NCBI GenBank assembly: GCA_021324575.1
Contig: JAJPIW010000013.1
Coordinates: forward strand, 1 to 64,000
DNA: 64,000 bases
Direction of reading: 5' to 3'
Source of the DNA: Intrasporangiaceae bacterium
GTDB taxonomy: Bacteria > Actinomycetota > Actinomycetes > Actinomycetales > Dermatophilaceae
Under the pieces are notes generated by a model, which did not search any database, was not told where the DNA came from, and saw only the letters and a list, made by a program, of their open reading frames with translations. This document shows, piece after piece, positions 24,226 to 33,215 of this stretch; positions within the stretch are counted from its first letter, which is position 1, and every line of letters starts with the position of its first letter. The position numbers and the translations under genes are program-made.

Positions 24226-25393
24226 TCGTACGCCACCGGTCGACGGCAACCCGGTCACTTGCCATGACGCGGGCTGCGCGAACGCGGGCTGCCACCAGTG
24301 TTACCCGCGCCCTGCTCACAGCGGACGAGTACTCCACCTTCACGTCCCGGCGGGATTGAACGAGGACGATTCAACGACCACGTCCTCCGCATCAGTGCCG
24401 AGCGCGCAGCGGTTGGGTACTCCATGCCGAAGCGTGGAATCCCTCTTGCATCGCGGACATTCACATGCGGACGCGGACAGGGGTCGACCTGGTCACCGAG
24501 CCCCCTCGTGACCAGATCGACCTCTCAGAAGAGCGAGGCCCCCCTTGCTCCCCTGCCCTGCCTCGATCCAAACACTATGGGAATAGTCAGCACGAGATAA
24601 AGGAACGGTAAGAAGTCGCGACTGGTGGGGCTAGACACCATAGATGCCCGATTCATTCACCCCCGCTGTTCCAACTTGTGAGACGGCGTGAGGTGAGTCT
24701 GTCAGCGTGGCGGCACCCCCGCCTCGGGAGGCAGGGTTCACTTGAGACGGGGGGCCGCGCCCGAAACTAGTGAGCACCAGTTGGGGCCCGAATGCTGTGT
24801 GGCCCGTATCACACGACATACGTGGCCAAAGGGGCGACTCCCCACGGCCGTATCGACGGGTGGACGCCCGGCGGCCAGACGCACGCCGCGATCAAGCGCA
24901 TCGACCGCAGTTTGTCCTCGACGTGTTCCCCGAATACGCAATTCACCTTCAAGAGCCACCGCGCGAACCACTCACCAGTCAGTTACTGCTCAGTGGCGGC
25001 AGGACCTTCCAGGGCCGCGCTGCCGGTCGTCACTCAAGATCGCTTGGCCGCCACTGTGGCCGCCTACCGGAGGCAGCCTTCCATCACGCTGATCCGGTGC
25101 CGACGCGTCATCGACCAATCCGGAGGAGCGGCTAGGCCACGGCCGTGGCCCTGCAGAACGCTCGCCTTAAGGGCATCGCTTCGGCGCCTACACCTCGCTG
25201 GCCTGCAAGTGCACTCGAGAGTGCGGCCGGTGACACGTCGCCTCTTCCAAGGGGGGACATCAGGGCGGCGATGCGGCGGTTCGGCTGCACGCCTTCCGGG
25301 CGGGGCGTGGGCCCCGGGGGCGACAACGTTGCACCTTCATTTGGCCGCCGCGAAGGGGACGCAAGGCCTGTGGCACGAGGAGGTCGGCGACTT
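24226..25393. other. Long intergenic region upstream of the conjugation operon, no gene recognised
   Basis: About 1.2 kb follows the bioD remnant. Open frames such as 24792-25463 have Arg/Pro/Ser-rich translations and no domain, so they are treated as chance ORFs. In conjugative elements the transfer origin often lies next to the transfer genes, so this is a reasonable place to look for oriT, but I found no convincing nic motif. Confidence 0.4.
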
Positions 25394-25457
25394 GGGGTAC
25401 GACGCATCGTTGCAGGTCACGCGGGGTTGTACCCCCGATCGCGGGGCACGTACCCCC
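25394..25457. promoter_or_regulatory. GTACCCC/GGGGTAC repeats before the conjugation operon
   Basis: GGGGTAC at 25394-25400 is followed by two near-identical direct repeats, GCGGGGTTGTACCCCC (from 25421) and GCGGGGCACGTACCCCC (from 25441), with GTACCCC copies exactly 21 bases apart. That spacing is two helical turns. They lie just before the AGGAGG and first start codon of the operon. They are candidates for operator or iteron sites of a transfer regulator. Confidence 0.45.
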
Positions 25458-25479
25458 TTCTGATTGCCCAAGGAGGGGG

Positions 25480-26337
25480 ATGAGTCCGGGGACGCCTGAG
25501 CGAGACCTTCCTGCCGTGTTCACACGGCGGAAGGAACTCGAGATGAGTGTCGCAACACACCTTGGCCTGGCCGACCCCGACGGCGAGGTCCTGGCCCTGG
25601 CCGGCCAGCGTTGGTCGCGATGGCAGATGTCCCACGAAGAGTTGGGCGTGGTCGAGGAGCTGGCGGATCTCCCGGCCTGGCTGCGGGCCGCCGACTGGGA
25701 CGAGGCCGACCGCGTCCTGCTGGCCCTGGCCCAACTGTCGGCGCCGGACGGGGCCGACGACGTCGCCGCGACCACAGCGCTGGCCTGGGTGCTCCTGCCC
25801 GGTGCCAGCCTGCTCGCTTTCCGTCTCGGGCGACTAAGCCCTCGGATCGACGAGATCCTCGCCGCCCAGCTGTGGGTTGAGGCGCGCACCTTCCCGTGGC
25901 AGCGCGGCCACAAGGTGGCCGCCAACATCCTGATGAACACGCGCAAGGGGGTGATGCGCGACCTCGGGATCGGCGACCTGGGCGACCGCACCATCCCGTT
26001 CCCGCCGTCCGCGCAGGTGTGGACCGAGGCCGCCCCCAGCGCCCACCCGGCCGGCCCCACGGCCGAACAGGAGCTGCTGGACATCCTCGAGCTCGCAACC
26101 AGCAAGGGTGCCCTGTCCGAGGACGACGGCGAGATGCTGCTCAGCTTGGCCCGGGCGGCTGACGCGGCTTGCCCCGCCCGATCCGGGCGCGGTCACGCAG
26201 GCCTGATGGCGCCAGCAGCTTCCGAAGCCGTCGCCGCAGACCGCGGCGTCTCCGCCCGGACCATCCGCCGGCGCGCAGCCCGGTCGGTCTCCGCGCTCCG
26301 CACCGTGTGCGGCACTGACGAACGTGCCTCGGCGTGA
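25480..26337 (+). CDS. HTH protein with sigma-region-4-like C-terminus, first gene of conjugation operon
   Basis: The product is 285 residues. The first 200 are helical with WVEARTFPWQRGHKVAANIL, a segment I associate with hypothetical proteins of actinobacterial conjugative elements. The C-terminal part (about 200-280) contains ALSEDDGEMLLSLARA and AADRGVSARTIRRRAARSVSAL. It resembles sigma-70 region 4 or another HTH with a recognition helix rich in Arg. Two starts are possible: ATG 25480 with AGGAGG only three bases away, or ATG 25543 with AAGGAA at better spacing. As the first gene after the GTACCCC repeats it may regulate transfer. Confidence 0.6.
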   Translation: MSPGTPERDLPAVFTRRKELEMSVATHLGLADPDGEVLALAGQRWSRWQMSHEELGVVEELADLPAWLRAADWDEADRVLLALAQLSAPDGADDVAATTALAWVLLPGASLLAFRLGRLSPRIDEILAAQLWVEARTFPWQRGHKVAANILMNTRKGVMRDLGIGDLGDRTIPFPPSAQVWTEAAPSAHPAGPTAEQELLDILELATSKGALSEDDGEMLLSLARAADAACPARSGRGHAGLMAPAASEAVAADRGVSARTIRRRAARSVSALRTVCGTDERASA

Positions 26338-26381
26338 CGCGTCCACCAGCACGCCGCGGGCCGGCTTTGGGCGGCGGGGTG

Positions 26382-26588
26382 ATGACCATGACCGGCGAGA
26401 CCGAACTCCAACGCCTGATCGCCGTGGGCAACAGCACGGGCGAGGCGCGTGCCGAGTCCGCGGGATGCGTGGACCGGCTGCACCAGGTGCAGGCGGCGCG
26501 CGCCGCGCTGGCAGGACTCGACGCCCCCAGCCTGAGCGCCGCCCCCGAGGCCAGCCGGTCGGCGCTGGGGTTGGGGAGCGCCCAGTGA
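26382..26588 (+). CDS. Small helical protein, unknown
   Basis: This 68-residue product starts at ATG 26382 (MTMTGETELQRLIAVG). The sequence is helical and Ala-rich (DRLHQVQAARAALAGLDAP). Its TGA overlaps the GTG of the next gene (GTGA), supporting it as a real coupled gene. No family recognised. It may be a small partner of the P-loop protein that follows. Confidence 0.5.
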   Translation: MTMTGETELQRLIAVGNSTGEARAESAGCVDRLHQVQAARAALAGLDAPSLSAAPEASRSALGLGSAQ

Positions 26589-27430
26589 CCTCACTGACCA
26601 CCCACCCGGCGCCCCCGCGACCCGCGGTGAGCGTTGAGGAGCTTCAGCGCGCGTGGCAAGCAGTACAGGCCGGCGACTTCCGCCGTTGCCCGGGCGCCAG
26701 CCAGCGGCCGGCCGCACCGGGCAGCCATGAAAGCGGCCAACAGACGTGGGACCCCCACGAGGCCGTGCTACCCGTGATCGGGTGCGCCGGATCGGTCGGC
26801 GCAACCACCTTGGCGTTGAGCCTCGCCACCGCTGCCGCCGCGGTCGCGGCGGACATGGTGGGAGGCGCCCGCGTCGTGGAGTGCTGCACGGTGACGGCCT
26901 CCGGCCTGGCACCAGCCTCCACCGCAGAGCTGGGCCAGCACCCCACAGGTTGGCTCCAGGGCACCCGAGGCGAGGTCCTCCTCGAGCGCAGCAGCGACAT
27001 CTTCATCAGCGCCGACGAAATGCCACCACCCACCAACGCGGCGGCGGCGGTCCGGCTGACCGTCCTGGACGTCGGATGGGAGCTGGGACAGCTGCTGGCC
27101 AGCCCGAGCTGGCTGTCCGACCGGGTGTGCCACGCCGATCACGTCGTGGCTGTCACCACCGCCACCATTCCCGGCCTGCGGCGCCTGGAGGGGGCACTGG
27201 CACTGCTGGCGGGAACACCGGTCCTCGGCGCCGTCCTCGGTCCACCGCGGCGCAGGTGGCCCCGGGGCCTGGAGCACAGCCTCGGGGCCTTGTCCCGCCA
27301 GCTCGACCAGCGCGGGGCCATCCACCTGGTCCCGCTTGACCGCGGCCTCGCTGTGCGGGGCCTGGACTCCCAAGCCCTGCCCACCCCGCTACTCACCGCA
27401 GCGGACCACCTGCTCCGCTGCGGTGAGTAG
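26585..27430 (+). CDS. Degenerate P-loop NTPase-like protein (DUF6668-type)
   Basis: The product is 281 residues from GTG 26585. The segment LPVIGCAGSVGATTLALSLATAAA has the fold position of a ParA/MinD Walker A loop but lacks its lysines. VRLTVLDVGWELG and HVVAVTTATIPGLRRLEGAL match the later Walker B and switch regions. Actinobacterial conjugative elements often carry such a protein (DUF6668) at this place. Like the CpaE-like protein in the Tad locus it probably does not hydrolyse ATP. It may be a scaffold for the transfer apparatus. The track's start at 26324 is in overlapping sequence without support. Confidence 0.65.
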   Translation: MTSLTTHPAPPRPAVSVEELQRAWQAVQAGDFRRCPGASQRPAAPGSHESGQQTWDPHEAVLPVIGCAGSVGATTLALSLATAAAAVAADMVGGARVVECCTVTASGLAPASTAELGQHPTGWLQGTRGEVLLERSSDIFISADEMPPPTNAAAAVRLTVLDVGWELGQLLASPSWLSDRVCHADHVVAVTTATIPGLRRLEGALALLAGTPVLGAVLGPPRRRWPRGLEHSLGALSRQLDQRGAIHLVPLDRGLAVRGLDSQALPTPLLTAADHLLRCGE

Positions 27431-27460
27431 CGCCGGAGCCACCCTGAAGGGACAACCGTC

Positions 27461-27754
27461 ATGAAGGCACTCACCCGCCAGCTCGCCACCCTGCCGCAGG
27501 TCTGCCCGGTCGCCCCGCCCGGCGCGCAGCGCTACGCCGACCAGCTCATGGGCTACGTCCTGTGGGGCACGATCATCCTGTTCGTGCTCGGCGTCGTTGT
27601 CGGCATCGGCGCGATCGTCGCGGGCCGCATCTTCGGCATGCCGCACGCGTCCAAGGCGGGGATCGTCGGCGTGGTCGTCGTCTTCCTGGCGGTGATCGGC
27701 TACCTGGTGCTGCCGGGAATCGTGCGCGCCATGACCGGCAGCGGGTGCATCTGA
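27461..27754 (+). CDS. VirB2/TrbC-like small membrane protein
   Basis: The product is 97 residues with a GAAGGGA ribosome-binding site. Two hydrophobic helices (about 31-54 and 66-88) are separated by a short charged loop (RIFGMPHASKAG), the layout of VirB2/TrbC pilins and their monoderm equivalents. The N-terminus contains one Cys and the C-terminus another (GSGCI). It overlaps the next gene by TGATG. Its position just before the VirB6-like gene fits a channel or pilin subunit of the conjugation apparatus. Confidence 0.7.
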   Translation: MKALTRQLATLPQVCPVAPPGAQRYADQLMGYVLWGTIILFVLGVVVGIGAIVAGRIFGMPHASKAGIVGVVVVFLAVIGYLVLPGIVRAMTGSGCI

Positions 27755-28653
27755 TGAGCCGCGCCGGCCAGGACAGCGCCAGCGGCGGGTGGGGACGATC
27801 GCGCCTGCTGGCCACCCTCGCGGCCGGGGTCGGCGCGGCGATGCTGTTCGTGGCCGGCCTCGCCCTGGCGCTCTACTACGGCCTGCGGAGCGCGCAGGCG
27901 ACGTCGACGCCCCATTCGACGACATCGTCGGCGGCTCCGACGCCGGTGGCCACCGGGAGCGGCCAGGCCTACCGCGACCAGGTGGCCGCAGCCCCGATGC
28001 TGAAGGTAGCCCCGGACGACGCCAGGCGCGGCGTCCCTGCCGCGGTCGCCGGCCCGGTCATCGACGTGCCGCCGGCCACCGACGTGGGACCGGCGCAGGT
28101 GCCGACCGGCTTTCCACACACCGCTGAAGGAGCGGTCGGCCAGCTGGCCGCCATCGAAACGACCGTCCTGCAGGGGATGTCCATTCCCCAGGCGAACCAG
28201 GTCTACGAACAGTGGGCGCTACCCGGCGGGGCAGGCGTGGCCGACTGGGCACTGACCAAGAACGTCCAGAACTTCCTCGCCGGCGCGGGGCAGGGGCAGA
28301 GCAAGGACCCCACGGTCGCGGTGACCGCGACCCCCGCGGCCGGCCAGGTGAAGGCCACGGACGGGCCCGACTGGGCGCTGGCCTGTGTCCTGCTGGACGT
28401 GCGGGCCACCATCACCGTCCAGGCCCGCATCGGCTACGGCTACTGCGAACGCATGCAATGGCACGCCACCCCCGGGACGGTCGGGCACGGTGGACGCTGG
28501 ATGATCGCGCCCGGCGCTCCGGCCGCGGCCGCACCCTCGACGTGGCCGGGAACCGACATCGCCTTCAAGGCCGGGTGGCGGACCTGGGTTTTCAACGAGC
28601 TGGCCAGCAGCGACGAGACGGGCCAGGGCGACAACTCGACCAGCACGGAGTAG
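27754..28653 (+). CDS. Membrane-anchored conjugation protein, possibly VirB8/TcpC-like
   Basis: The product is 299 residues from ATG 27754. A short basic start is followed by one transmembrane helix (about 19-42, LATLAAGVGAAMLFVAGLALALYYG). A Thr/Ser/Pro linker and an external domain (about 90-290) contain DWALACVLLDVRATITVQARIGYGYCERM, with two Cys that may pair. Single-helix proteins with an NTF2-like external domain are the VirB8/TcpC scaffold of type IV secretion. That assignment is from topology and position, not sequence identity. The gene lies 4 bases before the VirB6-like gene. Confidence 0.6.
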   Translation: MSRAGQDSASGGWGRSRLLATLAAGVGAAMLFVAGLALALYYGLRSAQATSTPHSTTSSAAPTPVATGSGQAYRDQVAAAPMLKVAPDDARRGVPAAVAGPVIDVPPATDVGPAQVPTGFPHTAEGAVGQLAAIETTVLQGMSIPQANQVYEQWALPGGAGVADWALTKNVQNFLAGAGQGQSKDPTVAVTATPAAGQVKATDGPDWALACVLLDVRATITVQARIGYGYCERMQWHATPGTVGHGGRWMIAPGAPAAAAPSTWPGTDIAFKAGWRTWVFNELASSDETGQGDNSTSTE

Positions 28654-28657
28654 CGCC

Positions 28658-30103
28658 ATGGACTTCCTCAACCCCTTCACCTATCTCGGTTCAGCCGCCG
28701 GGAAGGTCGTCTCCGACGGGTGGACCGCGGCAATGCTCGGCCTCTGGAACGCCGGGCTCTGGCTGCTGAAGCTGGTCCTGACCATCGTCGACACGTTCAC
28801 CGTCCCCGACCTGGGCGAGGGTGGCCCCGGCGCGCAGGTGTACCAGATGACCTTCTGGATCGCCGGAGCCCTCATGCTCCTGCTGGCCATGGTCCAGCTG
28901 GGTCTGACCGCCGCGCGGCGCGACGGCAAGTCCATGGCGCGGGTCCTCGTCGGGACCGGCCAGTTCGTCATGGTGTGGGCCGGCTGGATCGCGCTGGCGG
29001 TGCTGGTCGTCGCCGCCTGCGGAGGACTCACCCGCGCCCTGATGTCCACGCTGCTGCACATCGACCAGTGGGCCCAGTTCGACCCACTCGGCACCCCGAT
29101 CTCGACCCAGGACATCAGCGACGGCACCGTCGCCACCGTCCTGGGATTCATGGGGATCTTCATGGTGTTCGCCGCGATCGGACACCTGCTGGTCATGCTC
29201 ACCCGCGCGGGCGCCCTGATGGTGCTGGCCGCGACCACGCCCATCGCCGCCGGGGGCCTGGTCAGCGACGCCGGGCAGAGCTGGTTCTGGAAGAGTCTGC
29301 GCTGGTTCATCGCCGCCGCGTTCACACCCGTGGTGATGGTCCTGGTCCTGGGCATCGGGGTGCAGATGACCTCAGGGGTCGCCACCGGAATGACCGACAA
29401 CCTGCAGAAGGCCATCGGGACCGCCGTGCCCGGCGTGGTCCTGATCTGCATCGGCTGCTTCAGCCCCCTCGCGCTGTTCAAGCTCCTGGCGTTCGTCGAC
29501 CCCGGCACCAGCTCCGGGTCCGCGCTGCGGGCCGGTCTGGCCGCCCAGGGCGGGCTCAGCGGAGTCCTGGCCGGCCAGGGTCAGGCGCAGGCCGGGTCCT
29601 CGGCCGCGTCGAGCGTCGACGCGAACGGCCGCTCCCAGGGTGAGAGCTCCGGGCAGGACTCCACCAGCGCGCGCTTCAGTTCCGGTGCGCGTGGGCTGAT
29701 GGGCCAGGTCGGGGGCGGGCTCGGGCAAGCCGTCGGCGCGGGCATGGCAGCCATGGAGAGCATCGGGCCGCGCGGGGCGGCCGTGGCTGCCGACGTGACC
29801 AACCAGATGGGTGTCGGCCACAACAACTACGTCCCGGACTTCAGCAACACCAAGCAGCGGGCGAGCCACAGGAGCGGCGGCACGCAGGCAGACGACGACA
29901 ACCCCGAGATCAACGGCTCCAGCCCTAACACCACGCCGGAGCCCGGCATCACCTCCCTCGCACCAGGTGGGGTCCGGACTCCGCCCGGGCCGACACACTC
30001 CCCGGGCGCAGGGGCCGGTCCCGGTGGTGGTGCCGGTGGCGCAGGCGCCGCCGGGGGCGAGGCCGTGGGTGCTGCGGCGGCCGTCCCGATCGTCCCGGTC
30101 TGA
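28658..30103 (+). CDS. VirB6/TrbL-like polytopic conjugation protein
   Basis: The product is 481 residues. About six membrane helices occupy residues 20-285 (for example VYQMTFWIAGALMLLLAMVQLGL and FVMVWAGWIALAVLVVAACGG). A long Gly/Ser/Ala-rich hydrophilic tail (about 290-481) ends in a glycine-rich stretch. This is the topology of TrbL/VirB6 proteins, which line the inner-membrane channel of the secretion system. Codon bias is excellent through the membrane part. A 50-base gap with an AGGAGG site leads to the SCO6880-type gene. The long opposite-strand and offset ORFs here (for example 29811-32051) are shadows. Confidence 0.8.
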   Translation: MDFLNPFTYLGSAAGKVVSDGWTAAMLGLWNAGLWLLKLVLTIVDTFTVPDLGEGGPGAQVYQMTFWIAGALMLLLAMVQLGLTAARRDGKSMARVLVGTGQFVMVWAGWIALAVLVVAACGGLTRALMSTLLHIDQWAQFDPLGTPISTQDISDGTVATVLGFMGIFMVFAAIGHLLVMLTRAGALMVLAATTPIAAGGLVSDAGQSWFWKSLRWFIAAAFTPVVMVLVLGIGVQMTSGVATGMTDNLQKAIGTAVPGVVLICIGCFSPLALFKLLAFVDPGTSSGSALRAGLAAQGGLSGVLAGQGQAQAGSSAASSVDANGRSQGESSGQDSTSARFSSGARGLMGQVGGGLGQAVGAGMAAMESIGPRGAAVAADVTNQMGVGHNNYVPDFSNTKQRASHRSGGTQADDDNPEINGSSPNTTPEPGITSLAPGGVRTPPGPTHSPGAGAGPGGGAGGAGAAGGEAVGAAAAVPIVPV

Positions 30104-30153
30104 TCGATCACCCAAAACCGAAACCCCTTGTTCGAAAAGCAGAGGAGGATCTC

Positions 30154-31659
30154 ATGGCGGTCATCTACAGCGACTACAGCCGGGCCCGGATCGGGTGGTT
30201 CTTCGGACTGTCCGGGTGGCAGCTGTCCGTCGTCGCCGGCTCGACGATGCCGGTGTTCTGGTCCATCCAGGCCGGCGCGTGGATCTCGGCGGTGCTGTTT
30301 CTGGCGGTCTGGGCCACGATCACCGTGGTCACCGTGACCCCCGTCCGGGGCCGGTCCACCTTCGGCTGGGTGGCCGCGTGTCTGGCGTTCGCCACCGGGG
30401 GTCTGGCGGGGTGGACTCGCTTTCGTTCCAAGGCAACCCGAGGGCAGGTGGACCGCCTGCAGGAGGTCGACCTGCCCGGAGCGTTGCACGCCGTGCAGAT
30501 TCACGATGGGCCGCCGCACGGGGCCTCGTTCTCCCGGGTGGCGATCATCCAGAACCACGCCACCCGAACATGGGCGGTGACCGCGGCCATCGTCCACCCG
30601 GGCATCGGGCTGCGCGAGATCGAGGAACGGCAGCGGCAGGGCCGGGGTCTCAGCGAGCTGCTGGACATGGCCTCCCAGACCGGGCTGGTCGACGAGGTAC
30701 TGGTCCTGGTGCGCACCGTCCCGGAGGACGGCGCCGAACGGGACCAGTGGCTGGCCCGCCACCGCCGGCCCGGCGGTTCCCCGGGGGCCCGGCAGGTCAA
30801 CGACGAGCTGCAGCAGACCCTCACGCGGGCCAGCGTGCGCACCGAGTCGTTCGTGACGGTCGTCCTCCCCGAGGGACGGCTGGGCAAGGCGGCCAAGGAG
30901 TCCGGCGGCGGTCTCGAAGGACGCGCCCGCGTCATCTACGGCGTGCTGGGCGAGATCGAGGCCCAGCTGCGCGGCGGGCTGGGCATGACCAGCGTCGCGT
31001 GGCTGACCAGCCCCGAGCTCGCGCTGGCCTCCCGTACCGGGTTCGCCCCAGGAGATCGGGCCGGGGTCATCGACGCCCTCGGCGCCCGCCACAGCGACCC
31101 GGCCGTGAACGCCGACGTCCCGTGGGCGATGGCCGGACCGTCCGGGGCCGACCCGGTGGCCCGGCACTACAGCCACGACGCGTGGAACAGCGTCAGCTCC
31201 ACGATCAAGCTCCCGGTCAAGGGGGCCGCCATGGGTGCGTTGCTTCCGGTGCTGACCCCGACCGAGCCGGGGGAGCGTCGCTCCTTTCTGGTGGCCTACC
31301 CGATCCTGAGCCAGTCGGCGGCCGGACGGCAGAGCGCCACCAGCGAGTGGGCCGCCGACATCGGCGAGGAGCTGCGCACCAAGGCGAAGGTGAAACAGAA
31401 CGCCAAGGCCAGGGACGAGGCCGAGAAGGTGCGCCGGCTGGACACCAAACTTGCCCGCGGCAACTCATTGACCCGCCCGTACGCCGTCTGCACGGTCACC
31501 GTCCCCAAAACCGTCAGGGTGTCGGAGTTCGGTCGTCGCCTCGATGCGTCCGTGCGCCGGGCTGGGTTCGCGCCGCTGCGCCTGGACCTGGCCCAGGACG
31601 TCGCATTCGCCGCGTCGACCGTCCCGCTGGGCGTCAGCCTCACCCGGAAGGCGGACTAG
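30154..31659 (+). CDS. SCO6880-family type IV secretion protein
   Basis: The product is 501 residues. Two N-terminal transmembrane helices (about 17-60 and 68-90) are followed by a soluble domain containing RVAIIQNHATRTWAVTAAIVHPGIGL and later KLPVKGAAMGALLPVLTPT. This is the pattern of the actinobacterial family typed by Streptomyces coelicolor SCO6880. It looks like a VirB3-type membrane part joined to the N-terminal, non-ATPase half of VirB4. The next gene carries the ATPase half three bases downstream, so together they would form a split VirB4. Strong AGGAGG ribosome-binding site. Confidence 0.85.
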   Translation: MAVIYSDYSRARIGWFFGLSGWQLSVVAGSTMPVFWSIQAGAWISAVLFLAVWATITVVTVTPVRGRSTFGWVAACLAFATGGLAGWTRFRSKATRGQVDRLQEVDLPGALHAVQIHDGPPHGASFSRVAIIQNHATRTWAVTAAIVHPGIGLREIEERQRQGRGLSELLDMASQTGLVDEVLVLVRTVPEDGAERDQWLARHRRPGGSPGARQVNDELQQTLTRASVRTESFVTVVLPEGRLGKAAKESGGGLEGRARVIYGVLGEIEAQLRGGLGMTSVAWLTSPELALASRTGFAPGDRAGVIDALGARHSDPAVNADVPWAMAGPSGADPVARHYSHDAWNSVSSTIKLPVKGAAMGALLPVLTPTEPGERRSFLVAYPILSQSAAGRQSATSEWAADIGEELRTKAKVKQNAKARDEAEKVRRLDTKLARGNSLTRPYAVCTVTVPKTVRVSEFGRRLDASVRRAGFAPLRLDLAQDVAFAASTVPLGVSLTRKAD

Positions 31660-31662
31660 GCG

Positions 31663-33192
31663 ATGAGCAGACCACCCCACACGCCGCGCCGCCAGGAAGG
31701 GGGGCGCACCGTCTCGCGGCTGCTGGCCGACTTCGGCCACGACCTGCCCTCTGTCCCCACGGTGCAGGAAGCCGCCAAGGAGGCGCGGCTGTTCCGGCAC
31801 GCGTCACGCCGCGGGCCGCGCCGGCCCGGCAGTGGTTGGGCTCCGGCGGCCGCGCCCGTCTCGAGCTGGCGCATGACATCGGACCAGGCGGCGGTGCTCT
31901 GGCCGTTCATCTCCACCCCCGGGCTGCCGCCGACCGGCGCCCAGATGGGCATCGACATGCTCTCCGGTGGCGCGTTCTATGCCGACCCCCACGGGTGGGT
32001 TCTCGACGACGACGTGCCGGTCACCAACCCCAACGTCTTCAGCTTCGGTAAGCCCGGCCGCGGCAAGTCGGCAACCACCAAGGCGTTCTGTCTGAGGATG
32101 ACCGACTTCGGCTACCGCATCCTGGTGCTTGGCGACCCCAAGGACGAGTACGAGGGGCTGTGCCGGTTCTTCGGGGTCGAACCATTCGCGATCGGGCACG
32201 GCCTGCCAACCCGCATCAACCCCCTGGCCTTCGGGCCCCTGCTCCAGGGCTGGGAGCAGTTGGACGCCGTGCAGGCGCAAGGCCGCGCGGCGGTCGTCTT
32301 CGGGCGCTGGCTGACCCTGGTCCGCGGCCTCGTCGGAAGCCAACGGATCGGCGACCAGCGGGTCCCGTTCGGACCCACCGACGAGGTCGTCGCTAAGGCG
32401 GCCCTGCAAACCCTCACCGGGTACACCCACGGCCAGTCCCATCTGACAGAGACCACCATCCCCCAGTTGTGGCACCTGCTGGACAACCCGACTCTTGACC
32501 TGATCGCCACGTGCCGGTACGCCGACGAGCGCCACTTCCTCGACGACACCAGGCTCCTACGCGACGCCCTCGGCCAGCTCGTCAATGGCGCCCTGGCCGG
32601 CCTGTTCGACGCCCACACCACCATCGACGTCGACTGGTCCGCACCGGTCCAGTCCCTGAGCCTGTCCCGGCTCGAACCGCTGGGAGACGAGGCGATCGGG
32701 ATCGCACTGACCTGCCTCAACTCCTGGGGTCGAGGCATGCGAGAGATGGCAGCACCGGGGGACCTGCGGGTGGTCGTGCGCGACGAGTCGTGGAAGCAGC
32801 TGCGGCTAGGGCCGGAGGCGGTCAAGTCCTTCGACGCCGATCTGCGCCTGTCCCGACGTGACGGCGACGTCCAGTTCGCCGTCGCGCACAAGCCCTCCGA
32901 CCTGCTCTCCGCCGGTGACACCGGCTCCCAGGCCGTCGCCATCGCCAAGGACCTTCTGCACCTGGCCGACGTGAAGATCCTGCACGGCCAGGACCTGGGG
33001 GTGGCCCGCGAGCTGGAGAACATGCTCGGACTGGGCCCGATGGCCCGCGACCTGGTCACCGGGTGGGCGATGCAGGGCAAGGGCAGGGCCCTGTGGTGCG
33101 TGGGGGAGCAGCACTACAAGGTGCAGACCGTGCTCCACCCGGTCGAGCGGGAGCTCACCTTCACCAACCAGGCCATCGCCGGCGCAGCCTGA
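31663..33192 (+). CDS. VirB4-like conjugation ATPase
   Basis: The product is 509 residues. Walker A is FGKPGRGKSATTKAF near residue 129, followed by YRILVLGDPKDEYEGL. The Walker B equivalent is LRVVVRDESWKQL near residue 367, and DLRLSRRDGDVQFAVAHKPSDL is the motif typical of VirB4/TraC after it. ATP use drives assembly and DNA/protein transport at the inner face of the membrane. The N-terminal VirB4 domain seems to be on the preceding SCO6880-type protein. The gene is followed 23 bases later by the peptidoglycan hydrolase. Confidence 0.88.
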   Translation: MSRPPHTPRRQEGGRTVSRLLADFGHDLPSVPTVQEAAKEARLFRHASRRGPRRPGSGWAPAAAPVSSWRMTSDQAAVLWPFISTPGLPPTGAQMGIDMLSGGAFYADPHGWVLDDDVPVTNPNVFSFGKPGRGKSATTKAFCLRMTDFGYRILVLGDPKDEYEGLCRFFGVEPFAIGHGLPTRINPLAFGPLLQGWEQLDAVQAQGRAAVVFGRWLTLVRGLVGSQRIGDQRVPFGPTDEVVAKAALQTLTGYTHGQSHLTETTIPQLWHLLDNPTLDLIATCRYADERHFLDDTRLLRDALGQLVNGALAGLFDAHTTIDVDWSAPVQSLSLSRLEPLGDEAIGIALTCLNSWGRGMREMAAPGDLRVVVRDESWKQLRLGPEAVKSFDADLRLSRRDGDVQFAVAHKPSDLLSAGDTGSQAVAIAKDLLHLADVKILHGQDLGVARELENMLGLGPMARDLVTGWAMQGKGRALWCVGEQHYKVQTVLHPVERELTFTNQAIAGAA

Positions 33193-33215
33193 CCACGGCG
33201 GACCGGGGCGAACCC

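Noticed and set aside
24792-25463. 223-aa ORF upstream of the conjugation operon
   Set aside because: Its translation lacks any domain, is rich in Arg/Ser/Pro and has poor third-position bias and no ribosome-binding site.
29811-32051. 746-aa plus-strand ORF across the VirB6-like and SCO6880-type genes
   Set aside because: It is offset by one frame from two genes with clear families, and its translation is Arg/Pro/Gly-rich with no domain. It is a high-GC shadow.
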